Assembly: GCA_963969495.1 (NCBI GenBank)
Contig: OZ018324.1
Span: 139,558,355-139,622,354 of the forward strand
Origin: Ceratothoa steindachneri
Lineage: Eukaryota; Arthropoda; Malacostraca; Isopoda; Cymothoidae
Reading direction: 5' to 3'
Length of the DNA stretch: 64,000 nucleotides
Shown piece by piece: positions 12,557 through 23,199 of this stretch (position 1 is its first letter; each line of letters begins with the position of its first letter). The notes beneath the pieces were generated by a model that was not told the origin of the DNA, searched no databases, and saw only the letters and a program-made list of their open reading frames with translations. The translations under genes were made by a program, and so were the position numbers.

Positions 12557-12960
12557 CAGGAGAGGACAGTTAAGGGAGTGGTATTGAAAGAGGGGAAGAG
12601 GAAGTGTGATAAGAGGTAGGTGAGGCGTAGGTAATGGTTGATAGGAGTGATCGGTACGGAGGGGGAGAGGCGGAATTGGGGTTAGTGACTGAGAGAGACA
12701 AAGAGTGTGATAGAAATACTCGGAAAGATAGAGAAAGAGATAAAGAGAGACTCAGTGATAAACTAAGAGAGAATGAGAAAGAGGCTAAGGGAGAATGAGA
12801 GAATGAGAAAGAGGCTAAGAGGGAATGAGAGAATGAGGATGAGGCTAAGGGAGAATGAGAGAATGAGATACTTAGAGAGATATAGAGAATGAAAGAGGGA
12901 GAGATAGTGAAATAGGGGGTGATAGAGACTGAGAAAGTCACGCATATTCACAAGGAAGAG
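12557..12960. repeat. GA-rich tract with an internal 30-bp minisatellite
   Basis: Purine-rich tract between LINE copies B and C. At about 12769-12870 it contains roughly 3.5 tandem units of about 30 bp built from GAGAATGAGAAAGAGGCTAA-like sequence, arisen within the microsatellite. On the LINE sense strand it is the TC-type tail of copy C. Confidence 0.85.
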
Positions 12961-12961
12961 C

Positions 12962-13755
12962 TGTACTTCAAAGGAAATTGCGGACCGTATCGAGGAGGTA
13001 CTATCTTGTGAGGGTCACGCGTTTGCCGGCAGAGAGGGGAAAAGATACCTGATTGTGTTCTGAAAAATGACACAATCAGGAATTTTAATCGAAGGGCTGA
13101 AACTTATCTAACTTATTTCTATACACTAATCGAGACTACGTTTTATGCAAATTCATAGATTATATGATCGAGGCTAGATTTGAACTGCTCTATAGGTCAC
13201 TTATTTAGCACCCTGCTGTATGACGATTCCACGTATCGCACATTTTATACCAGAAGTAGTTTCCGCAAAGACAAGACTGGAAAGGGAGCAAATCCAGCCT
13301 GTTCCCACGGTTACAAGTCGCATTTGTGTTCGACGTAAAGATCTTCCTGTATTCCAATTTTTAAATACTCCTTAAAAACATAAAGTCGTTATTAACTTGC
13401 CTCTTAACCATCAAAGAGAAAAGCCAAATTCTTGAATTCGGTGCTGATAACCTTTATGCCTAAGCGATGGAATTTTCTTAATCGTCCGGGCTTTGACTCG
13501 TTCCAGTCAATCTGTGTGTTACGCAGTGTAAGAAAAAATAATAAAGCGGCGTCCTCGAGCTGAGTCTGACTCGAGTTTTGTACATGTTGAGGACAATCTA
13601 CTTGTTTAGGAATCGAAATTGCCTCTTTATATATCTCAATGGCTTTTGTCCCTTTTTATTTACATCGGCACAACACCTGGAAAACATTGGGCCGCTGCTG
13701 ATTTGCATACGCAAGTCCCCTTCCAGGTCAGTTCCAGGTATCTGAGATATAGAGA
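12962..13755 (-). pseudogene. LINE copy C: C-terminal end of ORF2 and 3' UTR
   Basis: 5'-truncated minus-strand LINE. The remaining coding part (about 13150-13740) includes a degraded EGDLRMQISSG block, then KKGQKPLRYIKRQFRF, which matches the YIKRQF block downstream of the RT active site in copies A and B, and later C-terminal pieces with many stops. The 3' UTR contains a perfect 11-bp stem (13048-13058 with 13070-13080). The element ends at the GTACTTC motif near 12962, next to the purine tract. Confidence 0.75.
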
Positions 13756-13898
13756 CAGAGAACGAGATTGAGAGAGATAGAGACAGAGAGAAACTGAGAG
13801 ATACTGATAGAGCTAGAAAAAGAGATAGAGAGAGAGACAGAGAGAGAGACACACACAAATACAGAGAGAGAGTCAGAGCGAAAGGACTCATGAGGAAA
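13756..13898. repeat. Short GA-rich tract between LINE copies C and D
   Basis: About 140 bp of (GA)n with a small ACACAC run. It lies between the truncated 5' end of copy C and the 3' end of copy D at 13901 and thus forms copy D's TC-type tail. Confidence 0.85.
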
Positions 13899-13900
13899 AC

Positions 13901-14284
13901 TAGTACCTCAAGTGACATTGCTGACCATACATGGAGATACTATTTTGAGATGTCTTTAACCTATAGCATTAGAGAAAGCCTAGCATAGATAAAGGCTCTC
14001 CCCCCTACATCTTCCGCCCGCTTTTGCTAGCCAGAAACGGGAAATTATAAATGATTGTGCTTTGAAAAAGAATACAATCAGGGATTTTCTATAGAAAGGT
14101 TGAACTTTATCTACTTGCTTCTAATCTTTACTCATACTATAATCTATATCAAGGTGGTTCCATCTAGATTAAGTCGTCGATTATCTCGTCAAGATGAGAT
14201 TCGAACTGTTTAACTGACGATCTGTTTACCAATTCTGGCGGTAGCCTATTCCAAGTTCTGCTGATTTTGTAAAAGAAGTTGCCC
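13901..14284 (-). pseudogene. LINE copy D: last codons of ORF2 and 3' UTR
   Basis: Heavily 5'-truncated minus-strand LINE. The coding remnant near 14180-14284 reads FFYKISRTWNRLPPELVN and then SSVKQFESHLDEI, typical of the extreme C-terminus of CR1/L2/Jockey-group ORF2. A 3' UTR follows that resembles copy C, with a 7-bp stem at 14052-14058 and 14074-14080. The copy ends at the AGTACCTC motif at 13901. At 14284 it abuts the Penelope-like remnant. Confidence 0.75.
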
Positions 14285-15275
14285 CCATCCTATCCCCCAA
14301 ATGCTATTTGGTACCGTTATATAGATGATGTATTTTGTTTTTGGCCTATTGAGTGTAACGTAACTAATTTTATGGTGCCCTCAATAACCTCGTAGCCTCA
14401 ATTAATTTCACTCATGAATTAGAAAAAGCCGGAAAATTATCTTTTTTAGACACCGTGGTATAACGTACGCCGCAAGGTTTTAAGTTCTCGGTTTTCCGGA
14501 AGCCAACTCAAGTTTGGTCTGACATCCATTTTTATTCGAATCATCCGCAAAAAACTAAAATATCGGCTTTTTTTCTTTGTATTTGCGTGCTTTTAGAATA
14601 TTTGGCCCAGAATTTATCGATGAAGAGCTAGAATCAATCAAAATCATTAGTAAAAAGTTAAAGTATCCATCTTATTTTCTAAATGATTCCCTGCGCAGAG
14701 CTAAGCAGTCCGTTTAATGAAATAAAATTAAATACTCATTTACGCGAAATAATATTTTATTGCTCCCTTTTAATAAACACTTCTCCCTTGTTCCAAAATT
14801 ATTAAAATATTTTAATGTTAATGTTGTAATCTGTAATAGTTCCAAGTTAAAAAACTTAGTAATTAAAACTTCTATCCCTAATAAAATGGCCTGCATTTAT
14901 AAAATTCAGGGAAAATCTTGTCTTGGTTTTTACATAGATAGGCCAGTCAACAAAGGGCCTAGATGTGAGAATTAAACAACATAAGTACTGTTGTTGAGCG
15001 GGCAAAGATCGAATGCTTATTCATCAATCTACTTGGAACCATTAAATAGATAGGTCTAATGCGAAATCCATTATTTTTGTGCCCAATTTTATTGACAGAA
15101 ATTTAATAGAATCAGCCATAATCAAATCTCCCATAACATTAATTTCAATTTCAATTGAAGGTCTATTTAAATTAGATAATTTGATCATGAGTAATATTTG
15201 TTTGCAATATAAATTTAATTTGTTGAACTGATTTGTATATTGTAGTTCCGCGGATGGGATATTCATTTGTTCGTC
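14285..15275 (+). pseudogene. Penelope-like retroelement remnant (RT core to GIY-YIG endonuclease)
   Basis: Plus-strand remnant of a Penelope-like element, whose protein joins a telomerase-related RT to a GIY-YIG nuclease. The copy begins at AIWYRYIDDVFCFW (about 14305-14345), so the RT catalytic YIDD is preserved but everything upstream is missing. ELEKxGKLxFLDT-like and RKPT-like segments follow with stops (14400-14520). A 71-codon open stretch (14760-14975) holds IYKIQGKSC...GFYIDRP, the degraded GIY and YIG blocks. Further on (about 15045-15170), SNAKSIIFVPNFIDRN and ESAIIKS resemble the nuclease C-terminus. Multiple stops make it dead. The family call rests on motif order RT-GIY-YIG, which is diagnostic. 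Confidence 0.8.
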
Positions 15276-15487
15276 AGTTGTTTTTTTTCCATCTTAACGA
15301 TGGTCTTTGTTCGTCAGTACGTTTGAATGACGTCACATTACTGTGTTTATGAACTGTTTCTCTATTTCATTGTTCTTCTGCCCCTGATGATGTAAACATG
15401 AAAGTGCTTGTGCTTATTCTGTGAATTATTTTAGCTTGAGATATTTAAAGCATCTTATATCACGTGTTTTTTTGTGATTATTTTTGC

Positions 15488-15643
<156 letters not shown>

Positions 15644-15644
15644 G

Positions 15645-16380
15645 CATTTTAGGAACTTCTATGCAGGGTTTAGGGGGGTCAATGAGATTATCAATTAGCT
15701 TTTTTAAAACTCTATCATTTGCCCTTAGATACCTTACCTCAGTTTGAAGCAACAAACTTACCTGAAATACATTCCTATGCTCACCAAATAGTTTCAATAG
15801 ACGTTCACATTTAGCATTAGTTTTAATGTATTTGACACAATTCACGACTGATTTTAAGATGTCATCTAGAACTGGTGACATTGTTTTGGACACTAAATTT
15901 TGTCGGTGAAAAACACAATGCACACGCAGCATTTCTGCATTGTCATGCTTCATTAATTATAAGCAGCCATCTTTATTGTCCATCATAACTTGAGACCATC
16001 TGCTGCACAAGATTCTATAATTTTGTAAATTGATATCTGGTGTTTATCGAATTTTTTTTAAAGCTTTCTATATACCTATATAAATTATGGTAGAGGTACT
16101 TTCCATTGATTCACAAAACAGAAACTTATCAACAAATTCTTCATTATCGATGTATACTACATAGACCAACAGTGCTTTACTGTTTCTAACAGTTGATTTA
16201 TCCATCCCTATTGAAAATCACCTAGATTTCAGTTTTTCAAAAAAGTTGTACTTCAACCTCAGCACTCATTTAATCTATTCTGCTGAAAAGTCGATTGTTG
16301 CTGAGGGGCATGTTTTTAACATCTTTATCATCATGTTGCAAAACATTTTTGGACCCAAAGTTATATTGTTTGTCTAATTA
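15645..16380 (-). pseudogene. hAT-family (ZBED5/SCAND3-like) transposase remnant, N-terminal/central part
   Basis: Minus-strand remnant of the hAT transposase subfamily that also gave rise to vertebrate ZBED5/SCAND3-like genes. Starting near 16375, it reads MPLSNN...RIDEMSAEVEV, then (with frameshifts) a MDKST block corresponding to the 'DEST' first catalytic Asp region, and VYVVYIDNEEFVDKFLF. A clean open stretch (15645-15953) includes [31 protein letters not shown] and [18 protein letters not shown]. These match the conserved HCxxHRxxL and TEVRWLSRG blocks of the family. The C-terminal dimerisation domain is missing here: the frame runs into the (TA)n array. Confidence 0.8.
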
Positions 16381-17885
16381 AATCCAGGCCAATAGTATGA
16401 TTCTTTACTGAATTCGCTATATGGAGATAAATTTTATAGCTGGCTTGAAGATTAGGATTATTGGCTGTTACTGTAGAAAAAAATAATTTAATGTTGATCT
16501 TTGTTCAAACTTTACTTTTAGGGTATTGAAATTCTCTAAACATGTAAGAGAGGACTTCAAAAAGGACGTAGTCCCAACCTCAAATCATGCTTACACTGAT
16601 AAATAGGCTTTCTATCCTATGCGAAGTATGGGTTCAAATACGACACGACTTAAGCGAATTAAACGGGTTCCGTAACGCTACCAAGGGAGTTAACGGTGTT
16701 AAGGAATAATGATTCTCTTTGTCTGGCCCTGGTTGTCTTTCTGACTGTCTGTAACTCTGTCGAAATAGTAAATGTCTGATCATATATGTGTTCGTTTCGT
16801 AAGGAGCGTGACCTAGACTTGTCTGTGAGGCCGGATCCTAGAGATCTAGTTGGTTAATTTGTATCCCTATGGTCGAGCTACCGAACAACTGTGTTTGTAA
16901 GATATACCTACATATTTTTAATAGTCTTATCTCTATTATAGAAAAAGTTTATTACAAATCTGTGTTAAAATTTCTCTTTGTCAAAGCCTGTATTTGCTCA
17001 GCTATTTTGTAGCTTCCCGTTTTCTGATAAATCGTTCCTGAGACGCGAATATTTGTTTATGCGTGACCTCATATTGACACAGGTGTCCGACCTGATATCT
17101 GCTTTCCGCGTTCGTGTTTTGTGTGTTTACGCGGGCGACTCAGCTGACCGCTTGCCTCATCTTTATTTATACCAATTAACATATATTATTTCATTTCCTT
17201 ATTCTCTGTACAAATTAATATATACAAAGTAACATATATATTTTCATCTCATTATTCTCACATTAGACATATTATTACCGTTATTTACATGTAAGGCCAC
17301 TTGTTAAGATTTGATAAATTCACCGACCGTCCATTTGTAATATTTCTCGCTGGGCCTATTAACTCGTCTTATTTGGTACCAGCAGCCTTCCTATTATATA
17401 ACACGAGCACCACAGGGTTTTTTCCGTCCTAATTCTTATAAATCAGATAATTAAGTGAACTAACTGTTACCCTCCGCGAGATCGATTTCGTATATTATTC
17501 AATGAAGAATGCAGAGGATGACAGATAAAAAATTAAGAAGTATTAAAGGATATCTATCGAGAAATGTTGAAGGATGTTGTAGGCAACACTAGAAAACCTC
17601 GTCTTTCACCAGCAACGCTTAGGACTTATTTGTTTTAGTTCCTTTAATTAAGACGTGGTCTAAAGTAAGGAAATATCTTGGGAAAGTCTTATGACAAAAA
17701 ATAAAAATTACTGAGAGAAGAGGCAAAGATATTTGACAAAACTGTATTTAGTAAAATTAAATTTAAAATTATTTTAATGATTAATCTCAGTTTTGCTTTT
17801 ACTTCCTAGTTTTTATGCGAGTATAGTCGCGGGTGACAGTATATCTAGCTATGTCATGCGGTCCCCGTTTTGCTTTTGTTCTTTT
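16381..17885. other. AT-rich sequence without recognisable gene
   Basis: No family resemblance was seen on either strand. An open stretch at 16978-17232 has no recognisable domain or signal. Confidence 0.45.
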
Positions 17886-17887
17886 GG

Positions 17888-18137
17888 TAATGACATTGTA
17901 ACTATTCAGCAGTTTCTAATAAAATTTGAAACCCTCATGTTGTTTTACATTCTCTTGAGAATGCCATAATTTCCAAGATCCTCCCAAGGTTCGCTCGTGA
18001 ATTATTTTATTTTAGCAATAACATCATAACTATTCAGCCGATTCTAACAAAATTTAAAATCCTTATGTTTTTTTTTATATTTTCTTTCAAAAGTTATAAT
18101 TGCCAAGATCCTCCTAAAGTTTGACCTAGAATTATTT
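17888..18137. repeat. Diverged tandem duplication, unit about 128 bp
   Basis: Two adjacent copies share ACTATTCAGC (17901 and 18029), then a TCTAAnAAAATTT segment, then CCAAGATCCTCC and finally GAATTATTT. The first copy is about 17888-18015 and the second about 18016-18137. The copies have diverged noticeably and the second has an expanded T-run. No coding content was seen. Confidence 0.7.
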
Positions 18138-18139
18138 GA

Positions 18140-20340
18140 AGTTTTGAATGTCGTAAGGTCAAAATCTGAGTAAGTGATTGCACGCAAATTTTGATCAGCA
18201 GTCCTTGTTTAATATCTGGTATAACTGAAGTATATTCTATACATCATTTTCAGCGTGTAGCCGATTTTAGATTATATGATACATTAGCTACATAGAGGTA
18301 TTATTTCGATGCCTCACCCCTCCCCCAAAATAAACTGAATGACAAAATTTAAACGTTCACTATATTAAAATTCTGTTTTCCGAGAATAGTCAATTGAATT
18401 TTTTTTTCTCAGCACCAACTGCTTCGCCTGGCAACACATATCTTGTGTATTTATATATTAACCCAATTAAAATAATTAATTTTGAATAAAAAATCTCCCT
18501 CTTTATTAGGAAGAAATATAAAATAGCCCGCCTAACATCTTTAAAAAATCTCATTGACTGAAAACTTATATTTAAGTGAAAATTGACTAATATGCTCAAA
18601 GCAATTATATTTTCCTCTAAGTATTCCTTAATTCCAAAGCTTTTTTTGGCCTTGAACCGCTTTACTTTTACTGCGAGTTTTAAAATATCTGCCACTGCCA
18701 CCTTATAACCTCACAGATATCAAATCTATGCATCTAAACTTTATATTTCCATTTAAAACCTGGAAAGTGATTTTCCTGTTGTGAACCATTAAAGTTCAGT
18801 GAAAGTAATTATTTTTAAAATAAAAATGAATATTTATTACATCACTGATTCCTTTTGTTAAATTTAATTTGCCATTTTTGACAACAAGCGGTTAGCCCCC
18901 CAAAACTTTTACTTTTAAAATATTTTTATTCTGTTTTTTCATACAGAGATGATTGATAACTATATCCCTACTATACCTCCTTGTTCAACAACTAATCTAT
19001 TTGATCAATGCCTGAAAGACTTTCACTGCTATACCATCAAATATACACCCTTATGATGAATACTTCTTTGTGCAGATTTATTGATACATACCTGTATAAC
19101 GAATAAATCCCCCAACCCCCCCAACAAACTTCAACATTTGAAATTCATAATTCTGCCTTATTTGTATTGAGAAGAAGATCCAAATCAAGCTGGCAACTTC
19201 TTTTAATTCACCTTTCGCTCACACTGAGCTTCTGAAGAGGCATGGGAGGAAGGTTAGGTAAATAAAAATATTATATCCTGGAGTTTCTTAATTTCCTATA
19301 TTCTTTCGTTCTTCTAGCACTTCTCCCATTCTTAATCAATGTGGTGCAGTTTTTTTTTTAATAAATTTGAGCTATCATACACGTGCTCAAATCTTGTGCG
19401 CAAGATATTATATTTATTCATTTGTTTGAGGTAGATCGTAGTAGCTCAATAGCGTGTATGGACGCCACTTAGAATTGCATATGGATTGTGTTGTGTAAAA
19501 TCACCCTATGTGTGTGGCAAAGTGTAAAAAGACAAGTCAGAAGTGGGAGAAGCAAAAGCTGATTTAAGCGTATATATGTGCGGTGGGTAATGTAAGGAGG
19601 GGAGGAGTGGAGTAACTGCAGTAGTTAAATATATTCACAACCCTTGCTTTTTCAAGCGAAGAAATGATCTCCAGATCGAATAATGGTCTTAAGATAAATA
19701 TCAGAATGACATTTTCTGGCAAAAATGAGAGAAACAGGAACCTGGTTTCGTTGCGCAGAATGGGCACAAATAATAATAATCCTGGAATTTGACAACAATA
19801 AGCTAGCATAGAACCCGGCATTGTCCAAGCAAGGACGACCTGTTCCGCATCGCGGGGATCTCGTGATGAAACTCCTTCAGTACATAAGACTGATGAGTTA
19901 GGTGTTCAAAAGGAGCAGAAAGAATGAAATATAAATTTTGAGTGTTAATTATGTTGGTATGACAAGAGAGGATGGAGGTCTCTTCGTCCACCTGTTGTCA
20001 TTTTCAGCGGGCCACAAATACGTACTCGGAAGTTTGGCGTCTGATCTCACTGGGATAGAACCAGATACCTAAGAGCTAAGAGGAACAAAGCCTTATCAAC
20101 AAGGCTAGGAAGAAATCTGGCAGCATACTTAATATTTTGTCTATTTTTTAAAAATGTGCGGGTGCGAGGATCCCTACGAAAATATCAACGAGTTGATGTA
20201 AAAAAAGTCCCGTAAGGAGAGCAGGGACATTGAAATATAAGTATGTGGGAGGTATATTGATCAACTAGTCCAGGAAGGGAGTAGATAGGCAAATTAAAAG
20301 ATTAATTTAAAGTACATAGATGTAGGAATGCTTGAAGAAA
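18140..20340. other. Non-coding or unrecognised sequence
   Basis: AT-rich sequence with T-runs and short open stretches only (for example 18390-18701, 19564-19821 and 19803-19991 on the minus strand). None has a family I recognise. Confidence 0.4.
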
Positions 20341-20344
20341 TGAT

Positions 20345-20830
20345 CAAACGTTTAGTGTAAGTTAAATGGCATCCATAAGAGAATTTGGTGTCAGCTGTTT
20401 TGGAAGCTAAATGAAAGCGATAAGAGATTTGTGTGTAAGCTGCAATGGATGTTAAATGGGAGTGATAGATAAGGGATTTGGGTGTAATTTGTAGTCGAAT
20501 TTAAATGGCAGCTATATGAGATTTTGTTGTCAGCTGTAGTGGAAATTAAATAGCAGTGATAAGAGAATTGTGTGTAATATGCAATGAATGATAATTGGCA
20601 GTGATAAGAGATTTGGGTGTAATTTGTAGTGGAATAAAACTGGCAACTATATGATACTTTGGTGTAAGCTGTAGTGGAAGTTCAATTGCAGCCATATGAG
20701 ATTTGGGTGGAAGATGTAGTGGAAAGTAAATGGTAGCCAAAATATGTAGGATTTGGTGGTAACTGTAGTTTAAACTAAATGGTAGTCATATGACATTTGG
20801 GTTTAAGCTGTAGTGGGAGTTAAGAGAACA
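20345..20830. repeat. Minisatellite, about 46-bp unit, about 10 diverged copies
   Basis: Consecutive units follow the pattern GTGTAAGCTGTAGTGGAAG, then TTAAATGGCAGC, then ATATGAGATTTGG. The TGTAGTGG-like core recurs roughly every 44-52 bp (for example near 20436, 20489, 20534, 20624, 20669, 20713, 20764 and 20806). Units differ by several substitutions each and there is no unique spacer sequence, so it is a tandem repeat, not a CRISPR array. Minus-strand open stretches through it are periodic translations (HSLHITHNS-like repeats). Confidence 0.85.
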
Positions 20831-20834
20831 ATAA

Positions 20835-23195
20835 GATAAGAGGAGGAAAATACAATTCAAATTTTAAGGATATTGTGTTTATACCTTTATAAAAAATGGA
20901 TGGAAGTCTACTTGTGTATAAGAGTAAAATTAGGTTGGCATTTATAAAGACATATGTATGATCATGTAAAACTCCAAGTAAAAGGGGATAGTGGTATATT
21001 TATATTTTTTCGCGCATCCCATATACATATTTTATCTAACCTAATTTTTACTACACAACCTAAACCAACTCATCCTTCTGGCTTCTATTCGAATCATAGA
21101 TATCTATACATAAACATAACCTGGTTTACAAAGACTTTTCCCATACATAATATAAAAATCTAAATAAAAATGATACTTTATACTCGTACTCACAACAAAG
21201 TATCTCTTTTTAACAAGACTGACATCGCCCTATACTGTGTGACCTCAAAGCATCGTAAAGCTACAGAAGATAAAATGCCAAACATTATAACACTGCACCC
21301 AATTCGATTCCAAACAGCACTACTCTCTCAACCCCTGCTGCTGCTAATAAACGAAATACCCGCATGAGGAAATTCGACATTACTAAACACCAAGTAAAAC
21401 ACATTTTACCAACTCTTCTGACAAGAGAGAATTAGAAAAGGAAAATAAAAAATTCGGGCATTTCTTATACCTAGAAAGAAGGAAACTTAATAGAGTTGCT
21501 GGTTTATTTGCTAAGATATATTTGCGTGCGTAAACATCGATCTCTCAATCCATTCTTACACATAAAGATACCTAACTTAAGCACAAACGAATGGAAGAAT
21601 GTAAGAATGTAAGAATATGAGTGATCTATTACCGATAAGGGAAATTATGATGAATGAATTTTCTGACGTGAAATCTGTGATAAATTTGAATAGGAAGCTT
21701 TGCTGACGAAGAGATTGTAAATTGCAACGTTGATCTCTTGGTGTCTTGATGTAAAAAGCGATAAATGCCTAAAAAAAAAAAAGGAAAATCAGAAGTGAGT
21801 AGTTGTTGAATGAGAGAGAGTGAAATGAATATACAATATATATACGTAAGTGAGAAATAAGTTTAAGGAACTAATATTTCATTAGTAGAAAGGCTGATTG
21901 TGGATGTCTAAGAACAAACAAAGGAAGAATTCATGCAGTGAATAAGAAACAAGAGACCTACTTGCAAACGTTTCACATTGCAAATGAGCATAGCAGAAAT
22001 AGTGCAGAAATGCATTTCGAAAGATGATGGAGTAGTGATAAATATGTTTAATATCAAGAAGTAAAAAATAAACTTTGTGTTAGAATGGTGAATGAGAATT
22101 CGGATCAAAACCACAACTTTTGGAGGAGATATTTTAATATTAGAAATTAATAGAAGGAAAGTTGTATTAAACAAATATTAGCATGAAAAGGTACTTTTAA
22201 GTAAAAACGATAATTGAAGATGGCAATAGTAATTTAATGAAGTGTGTCATTGAGGTATTGGAAATGAAGTGTGAATCTTATTGACTAGATGGTTCAAACT
22301 GGGATAGGTATGGTTTTGTCTAACCAATAAGCATTCAAGAGGTCATTAGTGCAGTGATGAGGTGTCTAAATTTGGATGGTGTGTAAAGTGAATAATATAC
22401 ATAGTAACTTCGATACAGAAAAAAATATGATTGTTTTGACGGGAGATTTTGGCTTGTCGTGTTGTATGATTTTGGAAAGTACTACCTATTGAAGAGTGAA
22501 AGAAATTATGGCACTATCATTAATTCTGCAACGCATATTGCGAGGACGAAATCCACCACGAAACGAGAAATCTCATGAGGGGCCTGACACTCACGAACTA
22601 ATACTTCGTGACTGAAGGCAAAACCCACCTATAGGAGGTAATCTTGAAACCATGACACGCAACACTGCAACTATGTTTGCCAAGCAACTGCGGAGCACGT
22701 CAACAACTACTATTCGCCTGAAGGAGCCGTGGCTTGGCAGAATACTATCTTGGTGAGTCAACTCTTTATGTTTTGTCCTCCAAGAAATTTCTTAAATTTT
22801 ATTTTATTATAGTTTTATATTTCTTTTATTTATCTTTCATATGTTAAATTTCATAGAATATGTTGATTCTAAGTTGTCTTCATAGACATTTTCCTCATTA
22901 TTTTCAACTTTTATGTGTTCATTTACATGTCAATGTTAGTTTCTCTCTTTTAAATCATAATTAGTTTTTTTAGTTATAGTTTCTATATATTCCATCATAA
23001 TATTTTTTTATTTCATTTTTAGTATTTCCTTCAATTATATTTGTTCATTATTTAGGCCTTCCATTAATGTTTTACTTTTACCTTTTTAATAAAACGATTT
23101 TTTAGCAATGATAATGGATAAAAAACACAGAAGCAGATACAAAAATATTTATTTAATTGCACCAACTCACCAACAATATTTTTACAATATTAATA
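20835..23195. other. AT-rich sequence, no assigned gene
   Basis: Nothing could be assigned. A GC-richer island at about 22520-22760 ends in ATCTTG followed by GTGAGTCAA, which looks like an exon with a 5' splice donor. Its translation matches nothing I recognise. Confidence 0.35.
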
Positions 23196-23199
23196 AGTA

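Noticed and set aside
20345..20830. Possible CRISPR array
   Set aside because: Units are continuous, diverged and have no unique spacers, and the window is eukaryotic.
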